A DNA stretch of 64,000 bases from Pseudescherichia sp031979925 (lineage in GTDB: Bacteria > Pseudomonadota > Gammaproteobacteria > Enterobacterales > Enterobacteriaceae), in the NCBI RefSeq assembly GCF_031979925.1, contig NZ_DALZFB010000005.1:186001-250000 (forward strand). Direction: 5' to 3'. The notes under the pieces were generated by a model. That model was not told the DNA's origin, did not search any database, and saw only the letters and a list, made by a program, of their open reading frames with translations. Position numbers and translations under genes: made by a program. This document shows positions 9,283 to 17,877 of the stretch, piece by piece. Numbering within the stretch: the first letter of the stretch is position 1; each line of letters begins with the position of its first letter.

Positions 9283-10751
9283 TACAGCCCAATCATTTTC
9301 CACCAGGCGAGTCCGACGCTAATAAAGACCGCCTGGTTGAAAAGGCTGACCAAAAACCCTGTGCGCCACCAGACCCCGGTAGGTACGTAGCCCGCACCGA
9401 ACAGGATCGGACCACGAGCATGGGTGTACTGAGTCAGGGAGCAGTAGAGGCTGCTGGTAAACGCCAGCATTAGCGCGCAGGGCGCAGCAGGGATCCCCAG
9501 ATGCAGCCCGACGCCGAGAAACACCGCGTAAAGGGCGGCTATCTGCGCATTGCCGCTGGCAAAAAAGTAGTGGGTATAGAAGTAGGCCGCGTTCAGCAGC
9601 AGTAAAACCACGACCCAGCTGGTACCGTGCAGCGAGCTGGCGAGACTGTCGCCAATCAGGTTGCCAAACCAGGTGGTAAACCCGAGCTTTTTCAGCTGGT
9701 TGGCCATCATCAGCAGCGCCGCAAACCAGATCAGCGTATCCCACGCCCCCTTTTCGCTCTTTACATCCTCCCAGCTCAGCACGCCGGAGAGCAGCAGGAC
9801 AGAGAGGCCCACAAACGACGCCGTCGTTGGGTCAACGCCGAGCGTATCGCCGAAAATCCACAGCACCAGCAAAACCACCACCGTGCCGAGCATCAGCCAC
9901 TCGCCGCGTGACATGCTACCCATCTGCGCCAGCTCCTGACGGGCCAGCGCTGGCGCATCCGGCGTATGGCGGATCTCCGGGCGGGTGAGCCAGTAGACCA
10001 GCAGCGGGACGATCAGCAGCGATACCAGGCAGGGCAGTAGGGCCGCCATAAACCAGCTGCCCCATGTCAGGGTCACGCCAGCGTTAGCGGCGAGCTTCAC
10101 CGCCAGCAGGTTACCGGTGTAGCCGGTCATAAACAGCGCGGCGGTGACGTCGTTAACGTTGCCTATGCAGGTAATGAGAAAGGTGCCGATTTTACTGCGT
10201 GATTCGTCATCCGGGCGAGAGTCAAAGCTGCGTGCCAGCGAGTCAGCAATGGGATAGATCACGCCCCCACAGCGGGCGGTATTGCTGGGCATCGCCGGAG
10301 AGAGGATCAGATCGGCAAATGCCAGCCCGTAGGCCAGCCCGAGGGTGCGTTTACCCAGCAGGCGGATCATCTGCAGGGCGATCCGCCGCCCGAGACTGGT
10401 TTTGATGAAGCCGCGGGCGATCATAAAAGCAACGACGATCAGCCAGATCAGCGAGCTGTTCAGTTCGCTCAGCGCCGTGGTAATGGCCCCGCTGGCGGTG
10501 GTATCCCCGGCGGCGTAGGCCAGTGCAAAGACGGTGATGCCGATAATGCCTACCGCGCCAATCGGCAGCACCTTCGCCACAATAGCGGCGATGGTGGCCA
10601 CAAAAATAATGGCCGAACGCCATGCCGCCACGCTCAGACCGGAAGGGGGAATCAGTTGCCAGAGAGCCGCCGCAGCGGCAACGATGATGATGAGTGGGAG
10701 CCATCGGACGCCCGAGGATTTTGTTTCCGCCACTGCCATGTCCTTATTCAT
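9279..10751 (-). CDS. DASS-family divalent anion:sodium symporter (dicarboxylate type)
   Basis: Inner-membrane anion transporter, 490 residues, with about a dozen hydrophobic segments from residue 17 onward. Family hallmarks are the two SNT-type signatures: LSPAMPSNTARCGGVIYPI near residue 155-173 and, in the C-terminal half, SLYCSLTQYTHARGPILFGAGYVPTGVWW. Length and motifs match the DASS group that includes CitT, TtdT and YbhI and the plant plastid 2-oxoglutarate/malate translocators, so a di- or tricarboxylate substrate is likely. The exact substrate cannot be read from the sequence. It is inserted between ygiQ and dkgA, where E. coli K-12 has yqhG and yqhH, and overlaps ygiQ tail to tail. 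No strong ribosome binding site precedes the chosen ATG. Confidence 0.85.
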   Translation of the reverse strand: MNKDMAVAETKSSGVRWLPLIIIVAAAAALWQLIPPSGLSVAAWRSAIIFVATIAAIVAKVLPIGAVGIIGITVFALAYAAGDTTASGAITTALSELNSSLIWLIVVAFMIARGFIKTSLGRRIALQMIRLLGKRTLGLAYGLAFADLILSPAMPSNTARCGGVIYPIADSLARSFDSRPDDESRSKIGTFLITCIGNVNDVTAALFMTGYTGNLLAVKLAANAGVTLTWGSWFMAALLPCLVSLLIVPLLVYWLTRPEIRHTPDAPALARQELAQMGSMSRGEWLMLGTVVVLLVLWIFGDTLGVDPTTASFVGLSVLLLSGVLSWEDVKSEKGAWDTLIWFAALLMMANQLKKLGFTTWFGNLIGDSLASSLHGTSWVVVLLLLNAAYFYTHYFFASGNAQIAALYAVFLGVGLHLGIPAAPCALMLAFTSSLYCSLTQYTHARGPILFGAGYVPTGVWWRTGFLVSLFNQAVFISVGLAWWKMIGLY

Positions 10752-10896
10752 CGTGCGGATGAAATATTAGTAAGAAATGGATTCTACGAATAATCAATGG
10801 GTTATATCAGGTCTATGCTGCGCCCGGGCGCGTAAAAAATACACCTAATAATGAAGTGGAATTGTTGCAGAATGTTTCTTTTTCAGGGAATAAGGC

Positions 10897-10924
10897 AAAA
10901 AAAACCCGGCGCATGGGCCGGGTT
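10897..10924 (-). terminator. Terminator of the yqhD-dkgA transcript
   Basis: On the minus strand, AACCCGGCCCATGCGCCGGGTT followed by a run of eight T, 18 bp after the dkgA stop. Confidence 0.85.
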
Positions 10925-10941
10925 GGGGATTAAAGAGGTGC

Positions 10942-11769
10942 TTAGCCGCCAAACTGGTCCGGATCCGGGCCGAGGCGCTTGCTCTTATCAAGCTTCGCGA
11001 TCTCGCTCAGCTCGTCTTTATCTAGGCGGAAATCCCACACCTTAAAGTTTTCCGCAATACGTGCCGGGGTGACCGATTTCGGGATCACCACCAGGCCCTG
11101 ATCCAGATGCCAGCGGATCACGATCTGCGCCGGGGTTTTACCGTACTTGTCCGCCAGTTCGCGAATGATCTTCTGGTCGAAGACCCCTTCGCCGCCCTGG
11201 GCTAGCGGACTCCAGGACTCGGTCTGGATCTTATGGGTGGCGTTCCAGGCATGAAGCTGACGCTGCTGCAACAGCGGGTGCAGCTCAATCTGGTTGATCA
11301 CCGGCGTCACGCCAGTTTCATCGATCAGACGCTGCAGGTGGCTAATCTGAAAGTTACAGACGCCGATGCTCTTCACCAGCCCCTGCTCCTGAAGCTTGAT
11401 CATTCCTTTCCAGGCTTCAACATAATGATCGATAGCCGGAACCGGCCAGTGCATCAGGTAGAGATCAACATGATCGAGTTTCAGCTTGTCGAGGCTCGTC
11501 TGCAACGCTTCCTCAGGGCGGGTCTGATCATCATTCCACAGCTTCGTGGTGATAAACAGATCGCTACGCGGGATCCCCGCGCTTTCGATAGCCTTGCCGA
11601 CGCCCTCTTCATTTTTGTAGGCCGCGGCGGTATCAATCGAGCGATAGCCCACCTCCAGCGCCTTATGAATGGCGGAGACGACCTCCTCGTTGCCCGCTTT
11701 CCATACGCCGAGGCCCAGTTGCGGCATTACGTTGCCGTCCTGAAGCTTAATCACGGTTGGATTTGCCAT
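10942..11769 (-). CDS. dkgA: 2,5-diketo-D-gluconate reductase A / methylglyoxal reductase
   Basis: NADPH-dependent aldo-keto reductase, 275 residues, reducing 2,5-diketogluconate, methylglyoxal and other small carbonyls in the cytoplasm. The AKR signatures are visible: GYRSIDTAAAYKNEEGVGKA near the N-terminus with catalytic Asp and Tyr, the Lys in LFITTKLW, the His in LYLMHWPVP, and the cofactor segment VVIPKSVTPARIAENFKVWDF. It is the second gene of yqhD-dkgA, about 100 bp after yqhD, and is followed by a terminator. In E. coli both genes are activated by YqhC in response to aldehydes. Confidence 0.96.
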   Translation of the reverse strand: MANPTVIKLQDGNVMPQLGLGVWKAGNEEVVSAIHKALEVGYRSIDTAAAYKNEEGVGKAIESAGIPRSDLFITTKLWNDDQTRPEEALQTSLDKLKLDHVDLYLMHWPVPAIDHYVEAWKGMIKLQEQGLVKSIGVCNFQISHLQRLIDETGVTPVINQIELHPLLQQRQLHAWNATHKIQTESWSPLAQGGEGVFDQKIIRELADKYGKTPAQIVIRWHLDQGLVVIPKSVTPARIAENFKVWDFRLDKDELSEIAKLDKSKRLGPDPDQFGG

Positions 11770-11873
11770 GCATTCCTCCTTATATGAATTCCACCCGGGC
11801 TGGCCCAGGTGGAGTTGAGTGACTTAAGTCTGGACGAAAAGCCCAAAAACGAAAGTCACAGAAGAAAAAACCT

Positions 11874-13037
11874 TTAGCGCGCGGCTTCATAGATGCGACG
11901 GCTAACGTCGAGGGTAATATCCTGATGTTCGCCTAATTGGGTCATACCGTGTTCGTTCAGCTTCTCAAGCAGGGCAGGGATGGAGCTGCCATCGAGGCCG
12001 TAGCCGGAGAGGCGGGTCGGGACACCCATCTGCTCAAAGAAATTGCGCGTAGCTGCGATGGCGGCGTCGATACGCTCATCGTCGCTGCCTTCGGTGATGT
12101 TCCAGACGCGCTCGGCATACTGCAGCAGCTTGCCGCGTTTGGCGTCGCGTTTTTCATTCCACAGCGCGGGCAGTACGACCGCCAGCGTCTGGGCATGATC
12201 CAGACCGTGCATCGCCGTCAGCTCGTGGCCCAGCATATGGGTGGCCCAGTCCTGCGGCACGCCTGCGCCAATCAGGCCATTAAGTGCCTGGGTTGCCGCC
12301 CACATCACGTTGGCACGCACGTTGTAGTTTTCCGGCTCCTGTAGCGCCTTCGGGCCATCTTCGATCAGCGTCAGCAGAATGCCTTCCGCGAAGCGATCCT
12401 GAATTTTGCCATCGACCGGGTAGGTCACGTACTGCTCAACGGTATGGACAAAGGCGTCAACCACGCCGTTCGCTACCTGGCGCGGCGGCAGGGTGTAGGT
12501 GTAGACCGGGTCGAGAATAGCAAATACCGGCTGGACGAACGGAGAGTGGAACGCCTGCTTATCACCGGTGGTTTTACGGGAAACAACCGCGCCCTTGTTA
12601 GACTCGGAGCCGGTGGCCGGCAGGGTCAGCACGGAGCCCATCGGGATCGCGCTTTTGATTTCGCTGCCGCGGGTTTGCAGAATGTGCCACGGATCGATGC
12701 CATCAGCATAGTGCGCAGCGGCGGCGATAAATTTCGTGCCGTCCAGCACCGAACCGCCGCCCACTGCCAGCAGGAAGGTGATCTTCTCTTCGCGGGCGAT
12801 AGCCACGGCCTTCATCAGGGTTTCGTAAGAGGGGTTCGGCTCAATACCGCCAAATTCCAGCACGTCGAGGCCGTTGAGTGCGCTATAGACCTGATCCAGC
12901 ACGCCGGTTTTTTTGACGCTGCCGCCGCCGTAGGTGATCAGCACGCGTGCGCCTGCCGGGATCTGATCGCGCAGATCGGCGATAGCGTTCTTACCAAACA
13001 GGATGCGGGTGGGGGTATGCAGATTAAAGTTATTCAT
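11874..13037 (-). CDS. yqhD: YqhD NADPH-dependent aldehyde reductase
   Basis: Iron/zinc-dependent alcohol dehydrogenase family enzyme, 387 residues as in E. coli, reducing short-chain aldehydes and protecting from lipid-peroxide products and furfural. The nucleotide-binding GGGS motifs (TYGGGSVKKTG and AVGGGSVLDGTKF) and the metal-ligand region with HMLGHELTAMHGLDHAQ are visible. The open frame extends far upstream, but the family start MNNFNLHTPTRILFG at 13037 was used. It is divergent from its regulator yqhC across 192 bp, where the YqhC-responsive promoter should lie. Confidence 0.97.
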   Translation of the reverse strand: MNNFNLHTPTRILFGKNAIADLRDQIPAGARVLITYGGGSVKKTGVLDQVYSALNGLDVLEFGGIEPNPSYETLMKAVAIAREEKITFLLAVGGGSVLDGTKFIAAAAHYADGIDPWHILQTRGSEIKSAIPMGSVLTLPATGSESNKGAVVSRKTTGDKQAFHSPFVQPVFAILDPVYTYTLPPRQVANGVVDAFVHTVEQYVTYPVDGKIQDRFAEGILLTLIEDGPKALQEPENYNVRANVMWAATQALNGLIGAGVPQDWATHMLGHELTAMHGLDHAQTLAVVLPALWNEKRDAKRGKLLQYAERVWNITEGSDDERIDAAIAATRNFFEQMGVPTRLSGYGLDGSSIPALLEKLNEHGMTQLGEHQDITLDVSRRIYEAAR

Positions 13038-13229
13038 GACGCTTTCCCTTGTATCGGTGAAAAGACAAACGGCAACGGGCTGCCTGCTGGGGACTATTGT
13101 GGTCTCCGCGCCCGGTGCTCTCAATGCATATTCCTGCCGATCTCTTGCCCATTCCTCTCGCATGCTGGAGAAAACGCAAAAAAAGCGTACACTGGGCATA
13201 GCTCTATATCGCCCTGGAGAAGTTAGAAA

Positions 13230-14120
13230 ATGAACCGCGAAGCCATCTGCCGCCAGCTGACGCAGCAGATTAAGCAGCTGAAAGATAATGAAAACAGGCT
13301 TAGCGCGCTGCTGCCCGACGTACGCCTGCTCTACGGCACCCAGCCCGGGACACGTACGCCGGTGATGTATCAGCCTGGCATCGTGATCCTCTTTTCCGGG
13401 CATAAAATTGGTTATATCAACGATCGCGTTTTTCGCTACGACACCAATGAGTATCTGCTGCTCACCGTGCCGCTGCCCTTTGAGTGTGAGACCTTCGCCA
13501 CGCCAGAGGTGCCGCTGGCGGGGATCCGCCTGAACGTTGATATTTTGCAGCTGCAGGAGCTGCTGATGGACATTGGCGAGGATGAGCACTTCCAACCCGC
13601 CATGGCGGCAAGCGGCATCAATTCGGCCACGCTGTCGGGGGAGATCCTCTGCGCCATTGAGCGGCTGCTGGACGTGATGGCGCGACCGCTGGATGCGCGG
13701 ATTTTGGGTAAGCAGATCGTGCGCGAAATCCTTTACCACGTGCTGACCGGGCCGTGTGGCGGAGCGCTCTTAGCGCTGGTCAGTCGCCAGACCCACTTCA
13801 GCCTCATCAGCCGGGTGCTGAAACGTATCGAGAGCCAGTACACCGAGAACCTGAGCGTGGACCAGCTGGCCGCCGAAGCTAATATGAGCGTGTCGGCGTT
13901 TCACCATAACTTTAAATCGGTGACCAGCACCTCGCCGCTGCAGTATCTGAAGACCTATCGCCTGCACCGGGCGCGAATGCTGATGATCCACGACGGCATG
14001 AAGGCCAGCGCGGCGGCGATACGCGTCGGCTACGAAAGCCCTTCGCAGTTTAGCCGTGAGTTTAAACGCTACTTTGGCGTAACGCCGGGAGAGGATGCGG
14101 CACGGATTAGGGGAGTATAA
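13230..14120 (+). CDS. yqhC: YqhC, AraC-family activator of yqhD-dkgA
   Basis: Transcription activator, 296 residues. The N-terminal AraC_N-type domain (about residues 20-170) carries no obvious sugar-binding signature. The C-terminal double helix-turn-helix runs from about residue 195, with the second HTH ending GYESPSQFSREFKRYFGVTPGEDAARIRG. In E. coli YqhC senses aldehydes such as furfural and glyoxal and activates yqhD and dkgA. The divergent placement next to yqhD supports the same role. A start at 13230 is preceded by GAGAAG; the exact start is moderately certain. Confidence 0.93.
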   Translation: MNREAICRQLTQQIKQLKDNENRLSALLPDVRLLYGTQPGTRTPVMYQPGIVILFSGHKIGYINDRVFRYDTNEYLLLTVPLPFECETFATPEVPLAGIRLNVDILQLQELLMDIGEDEHFQPAMAASGINSATLSGEILCAIERLLDVMARPLDARILGKQIVREILYHVLTGPCGGALLALVSRQTHFSLISRVLKRIESQYTENLSVDQLAAEANMSVSAFHHNFKSVTSTSPLQYLKTYRLHRARMLMIHDGMKASAAAIRVGYESPSQFSREFKRYFGVTPGEDAARIRGV

Positions 14121-14128
14121 ATTTATGT

Positions 14129-14159
14129 GGGCCGGATAAGCGCAGCGCCATCCGGCATT
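14129..14159. repeat. REP element
   Basis: GGGCCGGATAAGCGCAGCGCC with the closing ATCCGGCATT is a canonical REP between the convergent yqhC and yghB. Confidence 0.8.
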
Positions 14160-14175
14160 TACCATAGCGAAGAGA

Positions 14176-14835
14176 TCAGGCGTTGCAGTACTTCTTCTTA
14201 ATCACCACTACCAGCGTACCCAGCAGCCCGGCCACCAGCAGGAAAACCGGCAGGATCATCAGGAAGGTCATGACCTGATCCTCATGGCGCTTCACGAAGG
14301 GGATCATGCTCAGGGCATAGCCGAGACCGGTGACAACGCCCACCCACAGCAGGGCGCTCAGCCAGTTAAAGAACTGGAAGCGGCGGTTCGACAGCCCGGA
14401 GATGCCAGCCATGGTTGGTAGCAGGGTGCGCACAAAGGCAAGGAAGCGTCCGGCCAGCAGCGCCAGCAGGCCATGCTTGTCAAACATGCAGGTTGCACGC
14501 TGGTGATACTTCGCCGGCAGCTGCGCCAGCCAGCCTTTAACCACCCGCGTATTTCCGAGCCAGCGGCCCTGGATATAGCTCAGCCAGCAGCCGAGGCTGG
14601 CGGCAGTCGTCAGAATGACCAGCGCCGGGATAAAGTCCATTACGCCACGGGCGATCAGCGCCCCGGTCAGCAGCAGCAGGCTGTCACCGGGCAGGAATGA
14701 GGCAGGAAGCAGTCCGTTTTCCAAAAACAGCGTTGCAAACATAACCAGGTAAACAACGCCAACAACGTGTGGATTCGCTAACGCTGCGAAATCGTGTTGC
14801 CAGAGCGCAGCGATAATTTCTTGAATAACAGCCAT
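14176..14835 (-). CDS. yghB: YghB, DedA-family inner-membrane protein
   Basis: Polytopic inner-membrane protein of the DedA family (SNARE-associated/VTT domain), 219 residues. The signature region ENGLLPASFLPGDSLLLLTGAL and the downstream GRFLAFVRTLLPTMAGIS, with the essential acidic and basic residues of the family, are present. E. coli YghB and YqjA act redundantly in proton-dependent membrane homeostasis, division and drug tolerance; recent work places DedA proteins in lipid-carrier recycling. The start at 14835 (MAVIQEI) matches the family length; two extra codons are possible. It lies downstream of metC on the same strand, with 131 bp between. Confidence 0.94.
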   Translation of the reverse strand: MAVIQEIIAALWQHDFAALANPHVVGVVYLVMFATLFLENGLLPASFLPGDSLLLLTGALIARGVMDFIPALVILTTAASLGCWLSYIQGRWLGNTRVVKGWLAQLPAKYHQRATCMFDKHGLLALLAGRFLAFVRTLLPTMAGISGLSNRRFQFFNWLSALLWVGVVTGLGYALSMIPFVKRHEDQVMTFLMILPVFLLVAGLLGTLVVVIKKKYCNA

Positions 14836-14966
14836 GGACATTCCTGTGGAACCGCATAATTAAGGCTTATTGTACTCCCGAAATGCCCGCAGCACCTTGA
14901 TCGTTAACGCAAGAAATGCAGACAATTCCACTGGTTTTGTTTAAAACTGTACCAGCCTCATACACT

Positions 14967-16154
14967 CTACACGATCCGCTCAAATCCTGCCGCTAAATCA
15001 GCAATCAGATCGTCAACGTTTTCTAAACCGATATGCACACGGATCAGCGTCCCGGTGAAGTCAATTTCACCTTCAGGACGGATAGCGGCAATATGTTCCG
15101 GCTGGTTAGCGAGGATCAGCGATTCAAAGCCGCCCCAGGAGTAGGCCATGCTGAACAGGCTGAAGTTGTCGAGATAGGCCGCCAGCTCGTCGTTGCTCAG
15201 GCGTTTGTTGAGCACAAAGGAAAAGAGGCCGCTGCTGCCGGTAAAGTCCCGCTTCCAGTACTCGTGGCCCTTGCTGCCGGGCAGGGCAGGGTGGTTTACC
15301 TTCGCCACCTGCGGATGCGTCGCCAGCCACTCGGCAATGGCCAGGCTGCTCTCATGGTGCTGGCGCAGGCGCACGCCCAGGGTGCGCAGGCCGCGGCTGG
15401 TCATATAGGCAGTGTCCGCATCCAGCATCTGCCCCATCAGATAGGCATTCTCACGCAGCTGGTCCCAGCAGCGGGCATTGGAGACCGCCGTGCCGACCAT
15501 CGCGTCCGAGTGACCAATCAGGTACTTGGTCCCGGCCTGGATAGAAATATCGATCCCAAACTCCAGCGCCTTAAACAGAATGCCCGCCGCCCAGGTATTG
15601 TCGATCATGATGATCGCCTCCGGCGCAACGCGTCGCACCGCCTCGACAATGGCCGGGACGTCGTGCACCTCCATGGTGATGGAGCCTGGCGCCTCAAGGA
15701 ACACCACTTTAGTGTTGGGCTGGATCAGGTTGGCAATGTCCGCGCCGATCAGCGGGTCGAACCAGCCGGTAGTCACGCCGAGCTTAGCCAGAATTTTGCT
15801 ACAGAAGTCCTGGGTAGGCTCATAGGCGGTATTGGTCACCAGGACATGGTCGCCCTGCTCAACAAAAGCGAGGATAGTGTTAGCCACGGCGGCAGCGCCA
15901 CAGGGAAAGAGCGCGCAGCCTGCGCCACCCTCCAGCTCGCACATGGCCTCCTGCAGAGAGAAGTGGGTCAGCGTCCCGCGGCGGCCATAAAATAGCTCGC
16001 CCCTGGCGCGCCCGCGCGTCGCCTGCTTCTTGGCTTCAACCGTTTCAAAGACCAGCGACGAAGCGCGCTGGATCACGCTGTTCACCGAACCCTGAGTATA
16101 TTTTTTGCTGCGCCCGGCATTCACCAGCGCGGTATCAATGTGCTTCGCTGTCAT
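14967..16154 (-). CDS. metC: Cystathionine beta-lyase
   Basis: PLP enzyme that cleaves cystathionine to homocysteine, pyruvate and ammonia in methionine synthesis. It has 395 residues, as in E. coli MetC. The PLP lysine lies in IQAGTKYLIGHSDAM near residue 210, and the cofactor-binding GAAAVANTI and MIDNTWAAG segments are clear. A GTG two codons upstream is also possible, but the ATG at 16154 has the better spacing to AGGA. A MetJ operator lies directly upstream at 16179-16194, so repression by MetJ with S-adenosylmethionine is expected. In E. coli metC and exbB are divergent neighbours; here a xyloside pair sits between them. Confidence 0.97.
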   Translation of the reverse strand: MTAKHIDTALVNAGRSKKYTQGSVNSVIQRASSLVFETVEAKKQATRGRARGELFYGRRGTLTHFSLQEAMCELEGGAGCALFPCGAAAVANTILAFVEQGDHVLVTNTAYEPTQDFCSKILAKLGVTTGWFDPLIGADIANLIQPNTKVVFLEAPGSITMEVHDVPAIVEAVRRVAPEAIIMIDNTWAAGILFKALEFGIDISIQAGTKYLIGHSDAMVGTAVSNARCWDQLRENAYLMGQMLDADTAYMTSRGLRTLGVRLRQHHESSLAIAEWLATHPQVAKVNHPALPGSKGHEYWKRDFTGSSGLFSFVLNKRLSNDELAAYLDNFSLFSMAYSWGGFESLILANQPEHIAAIRPEGEIDFTGTLIRVHIGLENVDDLIADLAAGFERIV

Positions 16155-16178
16155 CTTCACACTATCCTGATTTTATAC

Positions 16179-16194
16179 GTCTGGATGTCCAGAC
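16179..16194. promoter_or_regulatory. MetJ operator (met boxes) of metC
   Basis: GTCTGGATGTCCAGAC is an inverted repeat of 7-bp arms that matches tandem met boxes (consensus AGACGTCT), 25-40 bp upstream of the metC start. Confidence 0.75.
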
Positions 16195-16323
16195 TACCAC
16201 GGCCCGGCAGAAATTAACCCCGTCATTTGCCAGAAATGGGGGAAATTTTTTTTGCCTTCCCGTCAGTAAACGAGGCAGTGGTAGACAGCTTTGGCGCAAC
16301 ATGTAATACCAAAAGCAAAGATG

Positions 16324-16339
16324 TGTGATACCTGTATCA
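16324..16339 (+). promoter_or_regulatory. Possible CRP site before the xyloside operon
   Basis: TGTGA-N6-TATCA resembles the CRP consensus TGTGA-N6-TCACA with a good left half and a poor right half, about 100 bp before the symporter start. Catabolite control would suit a xyloside operon. Pattern only. Confidence 0.35.
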
Positions 16340-16437
16340 GTTATTAAAAAACATAAAAGGGGAGTGAAATTTAGCAATAGGCCGCAGTAGAAAAATAGCC
16401 TTAGATTGGCGCAGGCTAATTCTGTGGGAGATTGATT

Positions 16438-17865
16438 GTGGCAAATAATACAAAGTTGTCGATTGCAGAAAAATTAGGATTTGGGATGGGGGATGCCGCC
16501 TGCGGCATTGTTTACTCCTCCGTGACCATGTTTTTAACCTGGTTCTATACCGATATTTACGGCCTCTCTGCGGCAGCGGTGGGGGTGATGTTTTTAGTGA
16601 CTCGTATCCTCGACGCTATTACCGATCCGCTAACCGGCATTGTTGCCGATCGGGTGAAAACCCGCTGGGGGCATTTCCGCCCCTGGCTTATTTGGTTTGC
16701 CGTGCCCTATGCGGTGCTGGCCGTCATGACGTTTACGACGCCAGACTTTGGCGCATCCGGAAAACTGATCTACGCCTATATTACCTACACCCTGTTAATG
16801 CTCTGCTACACCTTTATTAATATTCCCTACTGCGCGCTGGGCGGGGTCATTACCCGCGATGAGAAGGATCGCCTGTCGGCGCAGTCTTATCGCTTTACCA
16901 TCTCATCCGCTGCCGGGCTGATGGTGTCGGTCGCTACCCTGTTTCTGGTGGACTGGCTGGGCAAAGAGGATAAACAGTTTGGCTTTCAGGCCACGATGGG
17001 CATTATGGGTGCGATTGCCATTGTCATGCTGCTGTTCTGTTTTTTCTCTACCAAAGAGCGCGTCGCTCCGGTAGTAGAGACCCAGAGCAGCGTGCGGGAG
17101 GATATTCGCTGCCTGCTGGCAAACGATCAGTGGCGCATTGTGGCAATTATCACTTTCTTTTCCAGTATGGCAGGGGTAATGCGAAGCGCGGCGACGCTCT
17201 ATTATGCTACCTATTTAATGATGGGCGGCGTGCAGACAGCGGCAGGAACGATGATGAAATCGGCCTTTGTCTCCACCAGCGTGGTCGGCACCATTATTGG
17301 TAGCCTCGCGGCCGGTTATTTAGCTAAACGCTATCGTGCCGTCTCGCTGTTTAAAAATATTAACCTGCTGCTGGTATTTACCGGCGTGGTGATGTTTTTT
17401 ATTCCGCCCACTTGGCTGGCGGTAGTCTTCCCGCTCTATTTCCTGGTCGGCTTTTTCCATCAAATGTACCAGCCTTTTAAATGGAATATGATGGCCAATG
17501 CGGCAGACTACGGTGAATGGAAATTCGGCCACCGCATTACCGGTTTATCCTATTCGGGTAATCTTTTTGCCTTAAAAATGGGTATGGCCGTAGCGGGTGC
17601 TGCCGTCGGGTTTGCGCTGGGGTTGTTTGGCTATCAGGCGGGCGTTGCCGAGCAGACGCCGCTGGCCACCGCCGGTATTGTCGGCCTGCTGACTCTGGGG
17701 CCATCGATCTCCTATCTGATCCTCTGGTGGCTGGCGCGCTTCTACAAGCTCGATGACACCATGATGGCCACCATCCAGCGCGATCTGGCCGCCCGTGAGC
17801 AGGCTGCTCGTCCCGCAGCAAGCGACCGCCCGGTGCTGGTGGGCGACGAACTGAAAAACGCATAA
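16438..17865 (+). CDS. GPH-family pentoside/xyloside:cation symporter
   Basis: Inner-membrane transporter of the glycoside-pentoside-hexuronide family (MelB, YagG, YicJ and XynP relatives), 475 residues, with twelve hydrophobic segments. The family motif is plain: DxxxD-type ARILDAITDPLTGIVADRVKTRWGHFRPW near residue 60, with the cation-coordinating aspartates. A GTG at 16438 was chosen because GGGAG sits 7 bases before it; the upstream TTG is too close to that site. It is 12 bp before a GH43 beta-xylosidase and surely co-transcribed with it, which points to xylobiose or another short xylo-oligosaccharide as substrate. No regulator gene is adjacent. Confidence 0.88.
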   Translation: MANNTKLSIAEKLGFGMGDAACGIVYSSVTMFLTWFYTDIYGLSAAAVGVMFLVTRILDAITDPLTGIVADRVKTRWGHFRPWLIWFAVPYAVLAVMTFTTPDFGASGKLIYAYITYTLLMLCYTFINIPYCALGGVITRDEKDRLSAQSYRFTISSAAGLMVSVATLFLVDWLGKEDKQFGFQATMGIMGAIAIVMLLFCFFSTKERVAPVVETQSSVREDIRCLLANDQWRIVAIITFFSSMAGVMRSAATLYYATYLMMGGVQTAAGTMMKSAFVSTSVVGTIIGSLAAGYLAKRYRAVSLFKNINLLLVFTGVVMFFIPPTWLAVVFPLYFLVGFFHQMYQPFKWNMMANAADYGEWKFGHRITGLSYSGNLFALKMGMAVAGAAVGFALGLFGYQAGVAEQTPLATAGIVGLLTLGPSISYLILWWLARFYKLDDTMMATIQRDLAAREQAARPAASDRPVLVGDELKNA

Positions 17866-17877
17866 GGGAGCAGCATT

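Noticed and set aside
13038..13739. N-terminal extension of the yqhD frame (to 621 codons)
   Set aside because: The conserved protein starts at 13037; the extension runs through the yqhC coding region on the other strand.
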